From Natrinema salaciae (lineage in GTDB: Archaea; Halobacteriota; Halobacteria; Halobacteriales; Natrialbaceae), in assembly GCF_900110865.1 (NCBI RefSeq), contig NZ_FOFD01000001.1:620001-684000 (forward strand): a DNA stretch of 64,000 nucleotides, written 5' to 3'. Numbering within the stretch: the first letter of the stretch is position 1; every line of letters begins with the position of its first letter. This document shows positions 8,980 through 16,404 of this stretch, one piece after another. The notes beneath the pieces were generated by a model. That model did not search any database. It was not told the DNA's origin and was given only the letters and a program-made list of their open reading frames with translations. Made by a program: the position numbers and the translations under genes.

Positions 8980-9456
8980 ATGCGTCTCCTCCTCGACGTC
9001 ATGTGCGGCGGGCTCGTCTCCTACCTGCGGATGTGCAATCACGATACGGCGTACGCCGGCGACCGCGGGCTCGAGGCCGACGACGACCTGATCGCCGTCG
9101 CTCGAGCGGAAGACCGGACGGTCGTCACTCGAGACGTCCCCCTCGCGGACCGCGTCGAGGAGTCGATCCTGCTCGCGTCCCGCAACGTCGAGAACCAGCT
9201 TGCGGCGCTCGACGCGGCGGGTATCGACCTCACGCTGGCGGACGACCCCGGTTTCTGTGGGCGGTGTAACGGGCCGCTCGAGCGTGTCGATCCGACGGCA
9301 TCGACCCCGGAGTACGCGCCCGATCCGGCACCGATCGAGGTCTGGGTCTGTCGTGACTGCGGCCAACACTTCTGGCGCGGCAGTCACTGGGAACGCGTTG
9401 CGGAGACGCTCGCGGCGGTCCGAGAATCGCCCGCAGACGCGACGGAGAATCCGTGA
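8980..9456 (+). CDS. Mut7-C RNase domain (PIN-like) protein with zinc ribbon
   Basis: A 158-residue protein from the ATG at 8980; longer frames upstream are shadows of polX. The start MRLLLDVMCGGLVSYLRMCNHDT is the Mut7-C hallmark (first acidic residue of a PIN-like fold, then LxxYLR), followed by a TRDV...LAD segment with further acidic residues. The C-terminal half has paired cysteines (CGRCNG and CRDCGQ) forming a zinc ribbon, then the conserved HFWRGSHWERV ending. The family is predicted to be a nuclease. Placement 14 bp after polX suggests an operon linked to nucleic-acid repair. Confidence 0.88.
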   Translation: MRLLLDVMCGGLVSYLRMCNHDTAYAGDRGLEADDDLIAVARAEDRTVVTRDVPLADRVEESILLASRNVENQLAALDAAGIDLTLADDPGFCGRCNGPLERVDPTASTPEYAPDPAPIEVWVCRDCGQHFWRGSHWERVAETLAAVRESPADATENP

Positions 9457-9500
9457 CGCGACGCGTTTCGACTCGGCGAAACCGCCGGAATCACCTGCCG

Positions 9501-10274
9501 CTAATAGACGGCCACGTCGTCGAATCGCCCCTCGTAGGCGATATGCTGGGGATGGGTCGGCTCCGTTCCCGAGAGGAACAGCCGGTCGATCTTCTTCCAG
9601 GTGTTCTCGTAGACGAGGTGGCCGAGTTCCGCCGCGGTCGTCGCCCACCCCTCGAGGCCGTCGTCGTAGACGACGCGGCGGGCGATTCGGTCCTCGAGCG
9701 CGTTCAAGAGGTCGGCTTCGGTCTCGATGGTCGCGTCGAACGCGGTGTGGGCGACGCCGACCGACCGTGTCAGATGAGCGTACGAAGAGGTAAACGGCGG
9801 GAGCGAGCAACGTTCCGCGAGTTCGCGCGCACGTCGATTGTCCCACGGGAAGTGGCGCGGGTTGAAAATCTCGACGGCGTCGATCACGTTCGCGTACGCC
9901 CGCAGATCCGCCTCGGTGAGGCTGACGTTCGCGAACTCGGGATGCGGGACGAGCACCGTCGCATCCTGCCGGTCGAACTCGGCCATCGCCACCTCGAACG
10001 GGATGAAATCCGGGACGGGGTCCGTGAGTCCGATCGCGAGGATGTGTTTGCGATCCCGCCACGTGCCGGCAAACACCTCGCGACCGGGGACCACCAGCAG
10101 CTCCTCGTCGGAGTAGGCCGCTGCTCGCTCGCGAATCTCCGGAAGTCGGGTGAAGTGGGGTGCGTAGACGATCGCGTCGAGCCCGATCCGTTTGGCCCGC
10201 TCGACGACGCGGTCGTCCAGCACCTTCACGTGACAGTCGACTCGAAACGTCACTCCGTCGGTCACGACCGTCAC
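9501..10274 (-). CDS. PHP-superfamily protein with altered metal site
   Basis: A 257-residue protein, translated from a GTG at 10274. PHP-type blocks are recognisable in order: VDCHVK (motif 1), YAPHF, VVPGREVF with the metal Glu, LVPHPEFAN, FNPRHFPWDN, and YAHLTRSVG (the usual SDAH region), with a PHP-associated tail. Two canonical ligands are altered: the second His of HxH is Lys, and the Asp of the final SDAH-type motif is Tyr. It may be a phosphoesterase with a reduced metal centre or a divergent subfamily. It is convergent with the Mut7-C gene. Confidence 0.75.
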   Translation of the reverse strand: MTVVTDGVTFRVDCHVKVLDDRVVERAKRIGLDAIVYAPHFTRLPEIRERAAAYSDEELLVVPGREVFAGTWRDRKHILAIGLTDPVPDFIPFEVAMAEFDRQDATVLVPHPEFANVSLTEADLRAYANVIDAVEIFNPRHFPWDNRRARELAERCSLPPFTSSYAHLTRSVGVAHTAFDATIETEADLLNALEDRIARRVVYDDGLEGWATTAAELGHLVYENTWKKIDRLFLSGTEPTHPQHIAYEGRFDDVAVY

Positions 10275-10290
10275 TTTCGGGACAGCCGAG

Positions 10291-10719
10291 TTATGGATTC
10301 TGATTTGGCGGCCACTCGAGGGTCGCCTTGATCGCGTCGACGATCGGAACGACCGGCTCGTCCGGATCGATCGCGATGAAGAGGCCGTCGTCGCCGACGT
10401 AGACGCGGAGGATCTTCAGGTAGTCCATCGCCATCGTGATGTACTCGACGCGCTCCGCGTCCGGAAACAGCGTGTTCCGAAAGAGCGTGCGCTGCATGAA
10501 GTCCATGTGGACGTTCGTGTGGATCCGCTCGAAGTGCTCGAGCATCGCGTCGCGGCTCTCGTACATCGAGACGGTTCGATCGTCGACGTAGAGCGACCGG
10601 AACGACTCGGTATCGTACTCGCAGAACGTGTACAGCGGCCCCGATGCCGTCTTCTGGACGACGCGGCGGACGTGATCGGCGTCGAAGGCGGCCAGTTCGG
10701 ACCTGTTACTCGCCGGCAT
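10291..10719 (-). CDS. Conserved haloarchaeal hypothetical protein
   Basis: I use the ATG at 10717-10719 (MPASNRSELAAFD, 142 residues); upstream residues in this frame look non-coding. The protein has an alpha/beta pattern with GPLYTFCEYDTESFRSLYVDD, a helical middle around HFERIHTNVHMDF, and a C-terminal strand pair (LKILRVYVGDDGLFIAID). No catalytic motif is seen. It resembles a group of haloarchaeal proteins annotated only as DUFs. The gene lies 16 bp upstream of the PHP gene on the same strand and may be cotranscribed. Confidence 0.7.
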   Translation of the reverse strand: MPASNRSELAAFDADHVRRVVQKTASGPLYTFCEYDTESFRSLYVDDRTVSMYESRDAMLEHFERIHTNVHMDFMQRTLFRNTLFPDAERVEYITMAMDYLKILRVYVGDDGLFIAIDPDEPVVPIVDAIKATLEWPPNQNP

Positions 10720-10829
10720 ACCCCGACGGACGAGCCCGACGACCGAAGCGCTATCGGGCACGTGTATTCCGGTCGACGGCCGTCGCTGCGAAAGGATCAT
10801 TAGGACGGCCGTTCGAGTGCCAGTATCGA

Positions 10830-11117
10830 ATGGCCTGGGAATGCGGAATCGCCGGCTGCGGAACGGTCTTCGAGGACGTCGAGTCGGCCGTAGTCCATCA
10901 GGCGACGGAACACCAGCGCCGCGAGTGCGGGGTCTGCGGAACCGTCGTTCCGGACGGCTATCTCGCGATTCGCCACGCGTTTACCGAACACAGCCGCGCG
11001 GAGTACGTCCGCGCCTACGGCGCCAGCTCCGAGGACGTCCGCGAACGTGAAGAACTGCTCGAGGAGGTCGAGTCGGAAGCGGACATGCAATCGATCGCCA
11101 CGGAACTGAAACGGTAG
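10830..11117 (+). CDS. Small zinc-finger protein
   Basis: A 95-residue protein from the ATG at 10830 (MAWECGIAGCGTVF). It contains two finger-like units: C-x4-C...H-x4-H (CGIAGCG with HQATEH) and C-x2-C...H-x4-H (CGVCG with RHAFTEH), followed by an acidic helix. C2H2-like fingers of this kind are frequent in haloarchaea and usually have no known function; DNA, RNA or protein binding are all possible. Transcribed divergently from the hypothetical gene at 10291-10719. Confidence 0.8.
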   Translation: MAWECGIAGCGTVFEDVESAVVHQATEHQRRECGVCGTVVPDGYLAIRHAFTEHSRAEYVRAYGASSEDVREREELLEEVESEADMQSIATELKR

Positions 11118-11192
11118 CGACCGCCGCCCGTTCCGTCGTCCGCTCGATCCGTCTCGGCCCCGACCGACTCCCGTCGACGCGTCGGACGGGTA

Positions 11193-11999
11193 TCAGTAGT
11201 TGCCGACGATCGCCGAGACACACCCCGGGCTCTCCTTGTACGACGTGTGATCCGAAACCGAGTCGCTCACGTCGACGTCGTCGTAGTTGTTCGGCGTCGT
11301 CCCGTCGCAGAACCAGCCGCTGCAGTCGGCCTGCCCATCCCCGAGTCGTGCGATCGAGTCGTTCGTCGAGTAGTAGTTGTGCACCTCGCCGGCCGAGTCC
11401 CGAATCGCGTCGCCGAAATCACCGCAGTCGCAGGGGGCGTCCGATACTTCGTAGGAGCCAATACTGTCGGCCGTCTCGACCGTGAACGAACCGCCGATCG
11501 CCGCGAGCGTCTCCATCTGGACGATGCCGCCCATCGAGTGACCGAGGAGTCGGATCGTCGTCCCCGGGTTCGCATCCGTGTACGCGCCGAGCCAGCTCGC
11601 GAACTGTGCGCCGGTGTCTCTGGCGCTCGCTTCGGCCGACCACGGGAGTCCGCTGTCGTCCCAGGTGACGGCCGTTACGGTTTCGGTGTAGCCGACGTCC
11701 CTGGCCGTCTGCTGGAACGTTCTCGCCCCGCTCACGCTGGTCGACGAGCCCGTGTAGCCGTGAACGACGAACGCGACCTCGTCTTCGCCCTGCGGCGCGT
11801 CGGCTATCGGCGGCGTTCCGCCCCGGAAGTCGACCTCCATGATTTCGTCCGTGTCGGCCGCTGTCGACCCCGAGGCAGCGCTCAGCCCCGCGCCCGCGGC
11901 GATCGCAGTCGCCGTCGTCCGGAGTAGCCGCCGTCTCGAGAGATCGGTCGCCGAATCGCTGTTCTCCGTCGCCGAATCCGCGTGTGCATCCGATGTCAT
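11193..11999 (-). CDS. Tat-exported alpha/beta hydrolase (lipase-like)
   Basis: A 268-residue protein with a Tat signal (SRRRLLRT, then a hydrophobic Ala/Gly segment ending near ASGSTAA), so it is exported folded. Hydrolase features are the oxyanion-loop region HGYTGS (about 80-85), the nucleophile Ser155 in GHSMGG, an Asp in STNDSIAR and a late His in SDHTSY. Several cysteines (CDCGDF, DCSGWFC, PGCVSA) may form disulfides outside the cell. Substrate unknown; esterase or lipase activity is likely. It stands alone, with 175 bp before the spt5 stop. Confidence 0.85.
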   Translation of the reverse strand: MTSDAHADSATENSDSATDLSRRRLLRTTATAIAAGAGLSAASGSTAADTDEIMEVDFRGGTPPIADAPQGEDEVAFVVHGYTGSSTSVSGARTFQQTARDVGYTETVTAVTWDDSGLPWSAEASARDTGAQFASWLGAYTDANPGTTIRLLGHSMGGIVQMETLAAIGGSFTVETADSIGSYEVSDAPCDCGDFGDAIRDSAGEVHNYYSTNDSIARLGDGQADCSGWFCDGTTPNNYDDVDVSDSVSDHTSYKESPGCVSAIVGNY

Positions 12000-12174
12000 G
12001 GGAAGATGTTCGTGTCTTGATAACGAACACCAACCAGTTCTGGACGATCGCCGATAGTGATTTTTCTTGGAAACTGAGCATCTTTATGAACAGACGGATA
12101 CGGGACGGGTGAACCGATGCGGTATCGCTCGTCGGAATGGGTACGCGGCGGCGCTGTAACGCTCGGTGCGCGCG

Positions 12175-12612
12175 TTAGCGCTCGTCGCTGTCGAGAACGC
12201 GAATCTGATCGCCCCGAACCGTGACCGGAATCGGAACCGTCGCCTCGTACAGTTCGACCGTCACCTGATCTTTGCCCTCGTCGATGCGCTGAACCTGCGC
12301 CTTCTCGCCTTTGAACGGACCGGCGATCAGTTCGACGATGTCGCCCTCGGCGATCCCCTCGACGTCCGGTTTCGGCGAGAGGAAGTGCTCGACTTCCGAA
12401 ATATCTGACTCACCGGGAACGATGCTCCGCGCGTGCGGAATATCCTCGAGAACCCGATTGAGGACCGCGTCGCCGTCGGCCTCGACCATGACGTAGGATG
12501 TCAGCGAGTCCGGCGCCAGTGCGGCGTGAATCTCCGGTTCTTCGCGGTTGATGATCATATCGGCGACGGTGCGCTCCTGGCTCGCCGTCGTTTTGACAGC
12601 GAAGATACCCAC
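12175..12612 (-). CDS. spt5: Transcription elongation factor Spt5 (NusG family)
   Basis: A 145-residue protein starting at a GTG (12610-12612) that overlaps the secE stop codon by one base, which fixes the start. An N-terminal NGN domain ([20 protein letters not shown] to about residue 85) is followed by a KOW domain ([24 protein letters not shown]). Spt5 binds the RNA polymerase clamp and increases processivity, and its KOW can contact ribosomal protein S10. The secE-spt5 order is the standard archaeal arrangement. Confidence 0.95.
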   Translation of the reverse strand: MGIFAVKTTASQERTVADMIINREEPEIHAALAPDSLTSYVMVEADGDAVLNRVLEDIPHARSIVPGESDISEVEHFLSPKPDVEGIAEGDIVELIAGPFKGEKAQVQRIDEGKDQVTVELYEATVPIPVTVRGDQIRVLDSDER

Positions 12613-12791
12613 TAGATGCCACCACCGTTCGTCAGGAAGAGCATGATCGCGCCGATGAGGAAGCCAACGAGGCCGACCAGGAAGATTCCTGCACCGGCGA
12701 TTTTCGATACCTGGAGGAACTCCTCGGTAGTGGGTGTCGTCGCCATCTTCAACACCCGAACGTACGAGGTCAGGTCGTACGGAACGTCCAT
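12612..12791 (-). CDS. secE: Preprotein translocase subunit SecE (Sec61 gamma)
   Basis: A 59-residue gene starting at the ATG at 12789-12791 ([20 protein letters not shown]). It has an amphipathic N-terminal helix with [15 protein letters not shown] and one transmembrane helix ([18 protein letters not shown]), exactly the size and layout of archaeal SecE. SecE clamps the two halves of the SecY channel. Its stop TAG shares a base with the GTG of spt5. A TATA-like TTTTATC (minus sense GATAAAAG) lies 25-33 bp upstream, so the transcript is probably leaderless. Confidence 0.93.
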   Translation of the reverse strand: MDVPYDLTSYVRVLKMATTPTTEEFLQVSKIAGAGIFLVGLVGFLIGAIMLFLTNGGGI

Positions 12792-12815
12792 ATCTGTCTA
12801 TTCACACCGCGGGGT

Positions 12816-12824
12816 CTTTTATCT
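12816..12824 (-). promoter_or_regulatory. TATA-like box of the secE-spt5 operon
   Basis: AGATAAAAG on the minus strand, centred about 28 bp before the secE ATG, the spacing expected of an archaeal TATA box for a leaderless transcript. No better candidate is visible closer to the gene. Confidence 0.5.
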
Positions 12825-13131
12825 GTCTTTCGTGTCTGTCGAACGACCACCGCCGGAAGCGGCCGATCCGCGGCGACGAAGCCCGGTCCGGACCGACGTT
12901 GCACTCGACGGCCCCGCGTCCAGACGACTCGACCACGAATCGCCGGACATGGCCGAAGCCGACGCCGACAGAGCGAACGAGTACGAGGCGGAGCGAACGG
13001 CGGAGATCGAGGACGAACTCGAGCGCGTCGACCGCGTCCGGATCGCGGTCGACGAGGTCGTTCGGACCGTACTCCTCGCAGATGAGTTTGTGGCCGGGTT
13101 CGGTCGTGGCTCGTGGCGGAGTGGATTACGG
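12825..13131. other. Gene-free gap upstream of secE, possible coding remnant
   Basis: About 300 bp with high GC. One plus-strand frame (from an ATG at 12949) reads as an acidic helical stretch of about 55 residues (AEIEDELERVDRVRIAVDEVV) but then runs on antisense through htrA, where it is a shadow. The opposite strand in the same codon phase also reads openly. I cannot choose a gene and regard it as a possible decayed fragment. The ftsZ gene that sits near secE-spt5 in many haloarchaea is not present here. Confidence 0.35.
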
Positions 13132-14274
13132 TTACGGTTCCGTCGACGGCGGTCGCTCGCCCGGACCACCCGGAATCGGAGCCGGCGGCCGTTCCGCGTC
13201 CGGCCGCGCCTCGAGCGTCAGTTCGACGGTCTGGGGCTCCCCGTCTCGGACGATCTCGATCTCGATCGTGTCCCCGGGCGACGTCTCGAGCGCGAGGTAC
13301 GACGAGAGGGCCGGCTGATTCGGAATCGCCTCCCCGTCGATGGCGACGATGACGTCGCCGCCGGTCGGCCGGCCGCGCGTGGACGGCTCGAGGACGCCGT
13401 CGGCGGGGCCGTCCGGGACGACCTCCACGACCAGGACGCCGACCGGCTCGTCGAGACCGATTTCGGCGGCGATCTCCGGGCCGACGGGCCGGACGCCGAC
13501 GCCCATGTAGGCGTGTTCATACGTTCCATCCTCGATGAGCGCGGGGACGACCCGATTCGCGAGGAGTGCGGAGATCGCGAAGCCGATCGTCTGCCCCGCC
13601 CCGGCGAAGACGACGCCGAGGACGTCGCCCTCGAGACCGACCAGCGGACCGCCGCTGTTCCCGGGATTGATCGGCGCATCGGTCTGGATCGCGGCCGGGA
13701 TCGAGAAGCCCGTGGGACTGGGCAGCGATCGGTCGGTCCCGCTGACGATCCCGTGAGAGACAGACGCGTCGAGGCCGAGCGGATTGCCGATCGCGAGCAC
13801 CGTTTGCCCGATCGCGGGCTCGGATTCCGAGAGCGAGAGGCCGTCGGCGACGTCGGGCATGTCTTCGACGCTCAGGACGGCGAGGTCGCTGTAGACATCG
13901 GTGCCGACGATGGACGCGGTTCGCCACTCCTCGTTGCTGAACTGGATCTCGATCCCGCCCTCGCTCGCGCCTTGGACGACGTGGTTGTTGGTCACGATGT
14001 GCTGGTCGTCGATCACGAACCCGGAGCCGAGTCCGCCACCGGGGCCGCCGCCCGCCCCGGAAACGCTGACGAGGACGACGGAATCGATGGTATTGCGATA
14101 GGTCTCCGTGTACGGGCTCTCGCCGTCGTCGGCTTGCCCGCTCGGGTTCGCGTCGCCCGAGTCGGCGGTTTCGTTCTGTGCAGCGCCGACTCCGGTCCCG
14201 GCGACGCCCAGCACTGTGACGGCACCGGTTCGCAGGAGCCGCCTGCGCGTACAGTGGTCTGAATCTGGAGTCAC
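13132..14274 (-). CDS. Tat-exported HtrA/DegP-like serine protease with PDZ domain
   Basis: A 380-residue protein starting at GTG 14272-14274 with a Tat leader (RRRLLRTGAVTVLGVAG). The chymotrypsin-like domain carries the full triad: His98 in TNNHVV, Asp130 in YSDLAVL, and Ser207 in GNSGGPL. A PDZ domain follows (about residues 250-345, YMGVGVRPVG...GDVIVAIDGEAI), and the C-terminus is Pro/Glu-rich. HtrA proteases act as quality-control proteases outside the membrane. Haloarchaea commonly export them through Tat. Single gene; the divergent neighbour is KDPG aldolase downstream on the same strand. Confidence 0.94.
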   Translation of the reverse strand: MTPDSDHCTRRRLLRTGAVTVLGVAGTGVGAAQNETADSGDANPSGQADDGESPYTETYRNTIDSVVLVSVSGAGGGPGGGLGSGFVIDDQHIVTNNHVVQGASEGGIEIQFSNEEWRTASIVGTDVYSDLAVLSVEDMPDVADGLSLSESEPAIGQTVLAIGNPLGLDASVSHGIVSGTDRSLPSPTGFSIPAAIQTDAPINPGNSGGPLVGLEGDVLGVVFAGAGQTIGFAISALLANRVVPALIEDGTYEHAYMGVGVRPVGPEIAAEIGLDEPVGVLVVEVVPDGPADGVLEPSTRGRPTGGDVIVAIDGEAIPNQPALSSYLALETSPGDTIEIEIVRDGEPQTVELTLEARPDAERPPAPIPGGPGERPPSTEP

Positions 14275-14380
14275 GCTCCATTGTCACCCCGACGAGCGGT
14301 ATAAAACGATTACCAGCATCGACAACCGATCGTACTGCGGCCGACCGCGGGAGACGGTCGCGCCGAGAGCGCCGCCTCGA

Positions 14381-15034
14381 TTACTCGCTCCGCGCCGCCT
14401 CGACGGCCTCGACGAACGACGCGGCGGTCTCTCGAACCCGGTCCATGTCGCCGTCGGCGACGGCCGCGTCGTCCACGATGGCACCGCCGGCACCGACGGC
14501 CACCGCGCCCGCGTCGAAGAAGTCGGCGACGTTGTCGCGGGAGACGCCGCCCGTCGGAACGATGTCGACGTCGCCGAGCGGCCCCGCGAGCGCACCGATG
14601 TGTCCCGGACCGACCGTCGAGGCGGGGAACATTTTGAGGAGGTCCGCGCCGGCTTCCATCGCCGTCACGGCCTCAGTCGGCGTCATGACGCCGGGCGCGA
14701 CGAGGACGCCGTGGCGGTTGCAGGTCCGCACTACGTCCGCGTCGGTGTGCGGCGAGACGACGAACGACGCGCCCGCGTCGATCGCGGACTGAGCGGTCGA
14801 GGCGTCGAGAACCGTCCCCGCGCCGACGACCGCGTCGGTGTCGGCGAGTTCCCGATCGACGGCCGCGATCTGTTCGGCCGCGCGCGTGCCGTCGGCCGTG
14901 ATCTCGAGCGCGTCGACGCCGGCGTCGTGCATCGCGCGGGCGACCGGAACGATCCGCTCCTCGTCGATCCCGCGGAGGACCGCGATGACCCCGCTCTCGA
15001 CGAGTCGCTCTCTGACCTCGCGTTTCCCGGTCAT
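14381..15034 (-). CDS. eda: 2-keto-3-deoxy-6-phosphogluconate (KDPG) aldolase
   Basis: A 217-residue class I aldolase from the ATG at 15032-15034 (MTGKREVRERLVESG). Residues conserved in the Eda family are visible: Glu44 in LEITADGT, the GAGTVLD block, the PHTDADVV loop, the Schiff-base Lys134 in LLKMFPAS and the phosphate-binding PTGGVS segment. It splits KDPG into pyruvate and glyceraldehyde 3-phosphate, the last special step of the semi-phosphorylative Entner-Doudoroff route in haloarchaea. It shares the locus with trmB, amylases, a sugar ABC transporter and gluconate dehydratase, which supports this assignment. 154 bp separate it from the trmB stop. Confidence 0.92.
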   Translation of the reverse strand: MTGKREVRERLVESGVIAVLRGIDEERIVPVARAMHDAGVDALEITADGTRAAEQIAAVDRELADTDAVVGAGTVLDASTAQSAIDAGASFVVSPHTDADVVRTCNRHGVLVAPGVMTPTEAVTAMEAGADLLKMFPASTVGPGHIGALAGPLGDVDIVPTGGVSRDNVADFFDAGAVAVGAGGAIVDDAAVADGDMDRVRETAASFVEAVEAARSE

Positions 15035-15188
15035 CCGTGGAGCCCTCCTGCGGTGGCCGTCGCTCGATACTGGCGCGCGATCCGTCCGGTTCCGACGAGA
15101 CGTTTCATCACAGCCTACCGTGTGCGCTACGACTTCAATAAATTTACTCACAGGCGAAAAAGGAATCCGGCACGGCGCAGCGGGGAAC

Positions 15189-16247
15189 TCAGTCCTCGAG
15201 CGGGCGAATGGTGACCGACTCCGCCTCGTAGTCCTCGAGGAACGCGCCGGTGCCGCCGATAGTGTACCGGTCACCGTCGACCTCGATCTCGAACGCATTC
15301 TCGATCGGGAGCGTCGAAGTGACCGGTCGGACGAGGCTCTGTCGGACGTCGACGACCTCGCCGGTGAGCGACGACGGGAGGTCTCGCTCGCCGACCGGCG
15401 AGCCGGTGACCGCCGCCTCGATGCGCGTGTCCGTCGCACGGTGGAGCGCGATCTCGAAGACGGCGCTCCGGAACTGCTCGTAGGTGCGGGGAAGTTCGCT
15501 CGGCGTCGTGACGTACCGCTCCTCCGCGGTCGGCCAGTAGTTCGCCAGGAACGAACCGGCCAGGACGGGGGTGAGTTGCTCCTGTGAGATCGCGATCGCC
15601 CGGGTGTCGCTCGCGGACGTGGTCAGTATCTGACTCGGTGCGAGTAGCCCGTGACGACCGTCGACCGTCAACATCGTCGGAACGAGCGCGTCCCAGGTGC
15701 GGACCGTGCTGGCCGTTCCGGCCAGCGACGCGATGTCCTGATCGCCCTCGGTCGCGCCGAGCAGGAGGAGGACGAGCACGCCCCGATCGACCGTCGCCTC
15801 GAGCGTCGATCGGATTCGCGGGAGTATCTCCGCGGGCAGGGAGAGCGTGACTTCCGTCTCTGCGTCGGCCAGCAGGCTTTCGATCCGTTTGAGCACGGTC
15901 TGACGGGACTTGATCACCTCGAACTGTTCGCCGGAGCGTTCGCTCGTCGTGTACCGCGATCGCAGCGCCGGTTCGATATCCTCGACGCTCTGCGTGAGAC
16001 GCTCGATGACCGTCTCGGGATCGACCGGCCGGATCACCGTCGGCACCGCGTAGTCGTCGACCTCGACGAACCCGCGCTCCTCGAGTTCCTCGCTGATGCT
16101 GTAGACGTAGCGCTTGGACACGTCGGCGGCGTCGGCGATGGCGCTCGCTTTCGACTCACCGCGTTCCAGAATCGCGAGATACGTGTCAATCTCCTTCTCA
16201 GAGAGGCCAAAGCGCTCGAGCAGTTCGGCGAGCTCGTCGTTATCCAT
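15189..16247 (-). CDS. trmB: TrmB family sugar-responsive transcriptional regulator
   Basis: A 352-residue protein from the ATG at 16245-16247 (MDNDELAELLERFGLSEKEIDTYLAIL). An N-terminal winged helix-turn-helix (residues about 5-80, with ASAIADAADVSKRYVYSISEELEERGFV) is followed by a phospholipase-D-like core and a C-terminal effector domain. TrmB proteins bind maltose, glucose or related sugars and control sugar uptake and central carbon genes; the Halobacterium protein recognises TACT-N7/8-GAGTA. It is divergent from the GH15 gene and upstream of eda, placing it as the likely regulator of this locus. Candidate sites are listed separately at 19732 and 27476. Confidence 0.9.
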   Translation of the reverse strand: MDNDELAELLERFGLSEKEIDTYLAILERGESKASAIADAADVSKRYVYSISEELEERGFVEVDDYAVPTVIRPVDPETVIERLTQSVEDIEPALRSRYTTSERSGEQFEVIKSRQTVLKRIESLLADAETEVTLSLPAEILPRIRSTLEATVDRGVLVLLLLGATEGDQDIASLAGTASTVRTWDALVPTMLTVDGRHGLLAPSQILTTSASDTRAIAISQEQLTPVLAGSFLANYWPTAEERYVTTPSELPRTYEQFRSAVFEIALHRATDTRIEAAVTGSPVGERDLPSSLTGEVVDVRQSLVRPVTSTLPIENAFEIEVDGDRYTIGGTGAFLEDYEAESVTIRPLED

Positions 16248-16404
16248 GAGTATTCCGTACGTCACAGATCGAGCGGTCGATGTAAAATATGCTCGGTCCG
16301 CCGCCCCGAACCGGCGGACGACCGGGATGGCAGACGGCGGCGGGGGGTGTCGTCTCGAAAAGTGGGAATACATATTTCAACAAAGTTTATTGCTCCGGGA
16401 GAGA

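Noticed and set aside
12616-14262. Plus-strand open frame of 548 codons
   Set aside because: Antisense to secE and htrA, both of which have clear motifs. Only the small 12949-13110 part could be a remnant and is described as gap content.
15035-15188. TrmB site upstream of eda
   Set aside because: A single half-site (GAGTA on the minus strand near 15150) occurs but the partner TACT is missing at the right distance.
16248-16404. TrmB-like operator between trmB and the GH15 gene
   Set aside because: GAGTATTCCGTAC and related stretches contain half-elements only, not the TACT-N7-RAGTR spacing seen at 19732 and 27476.
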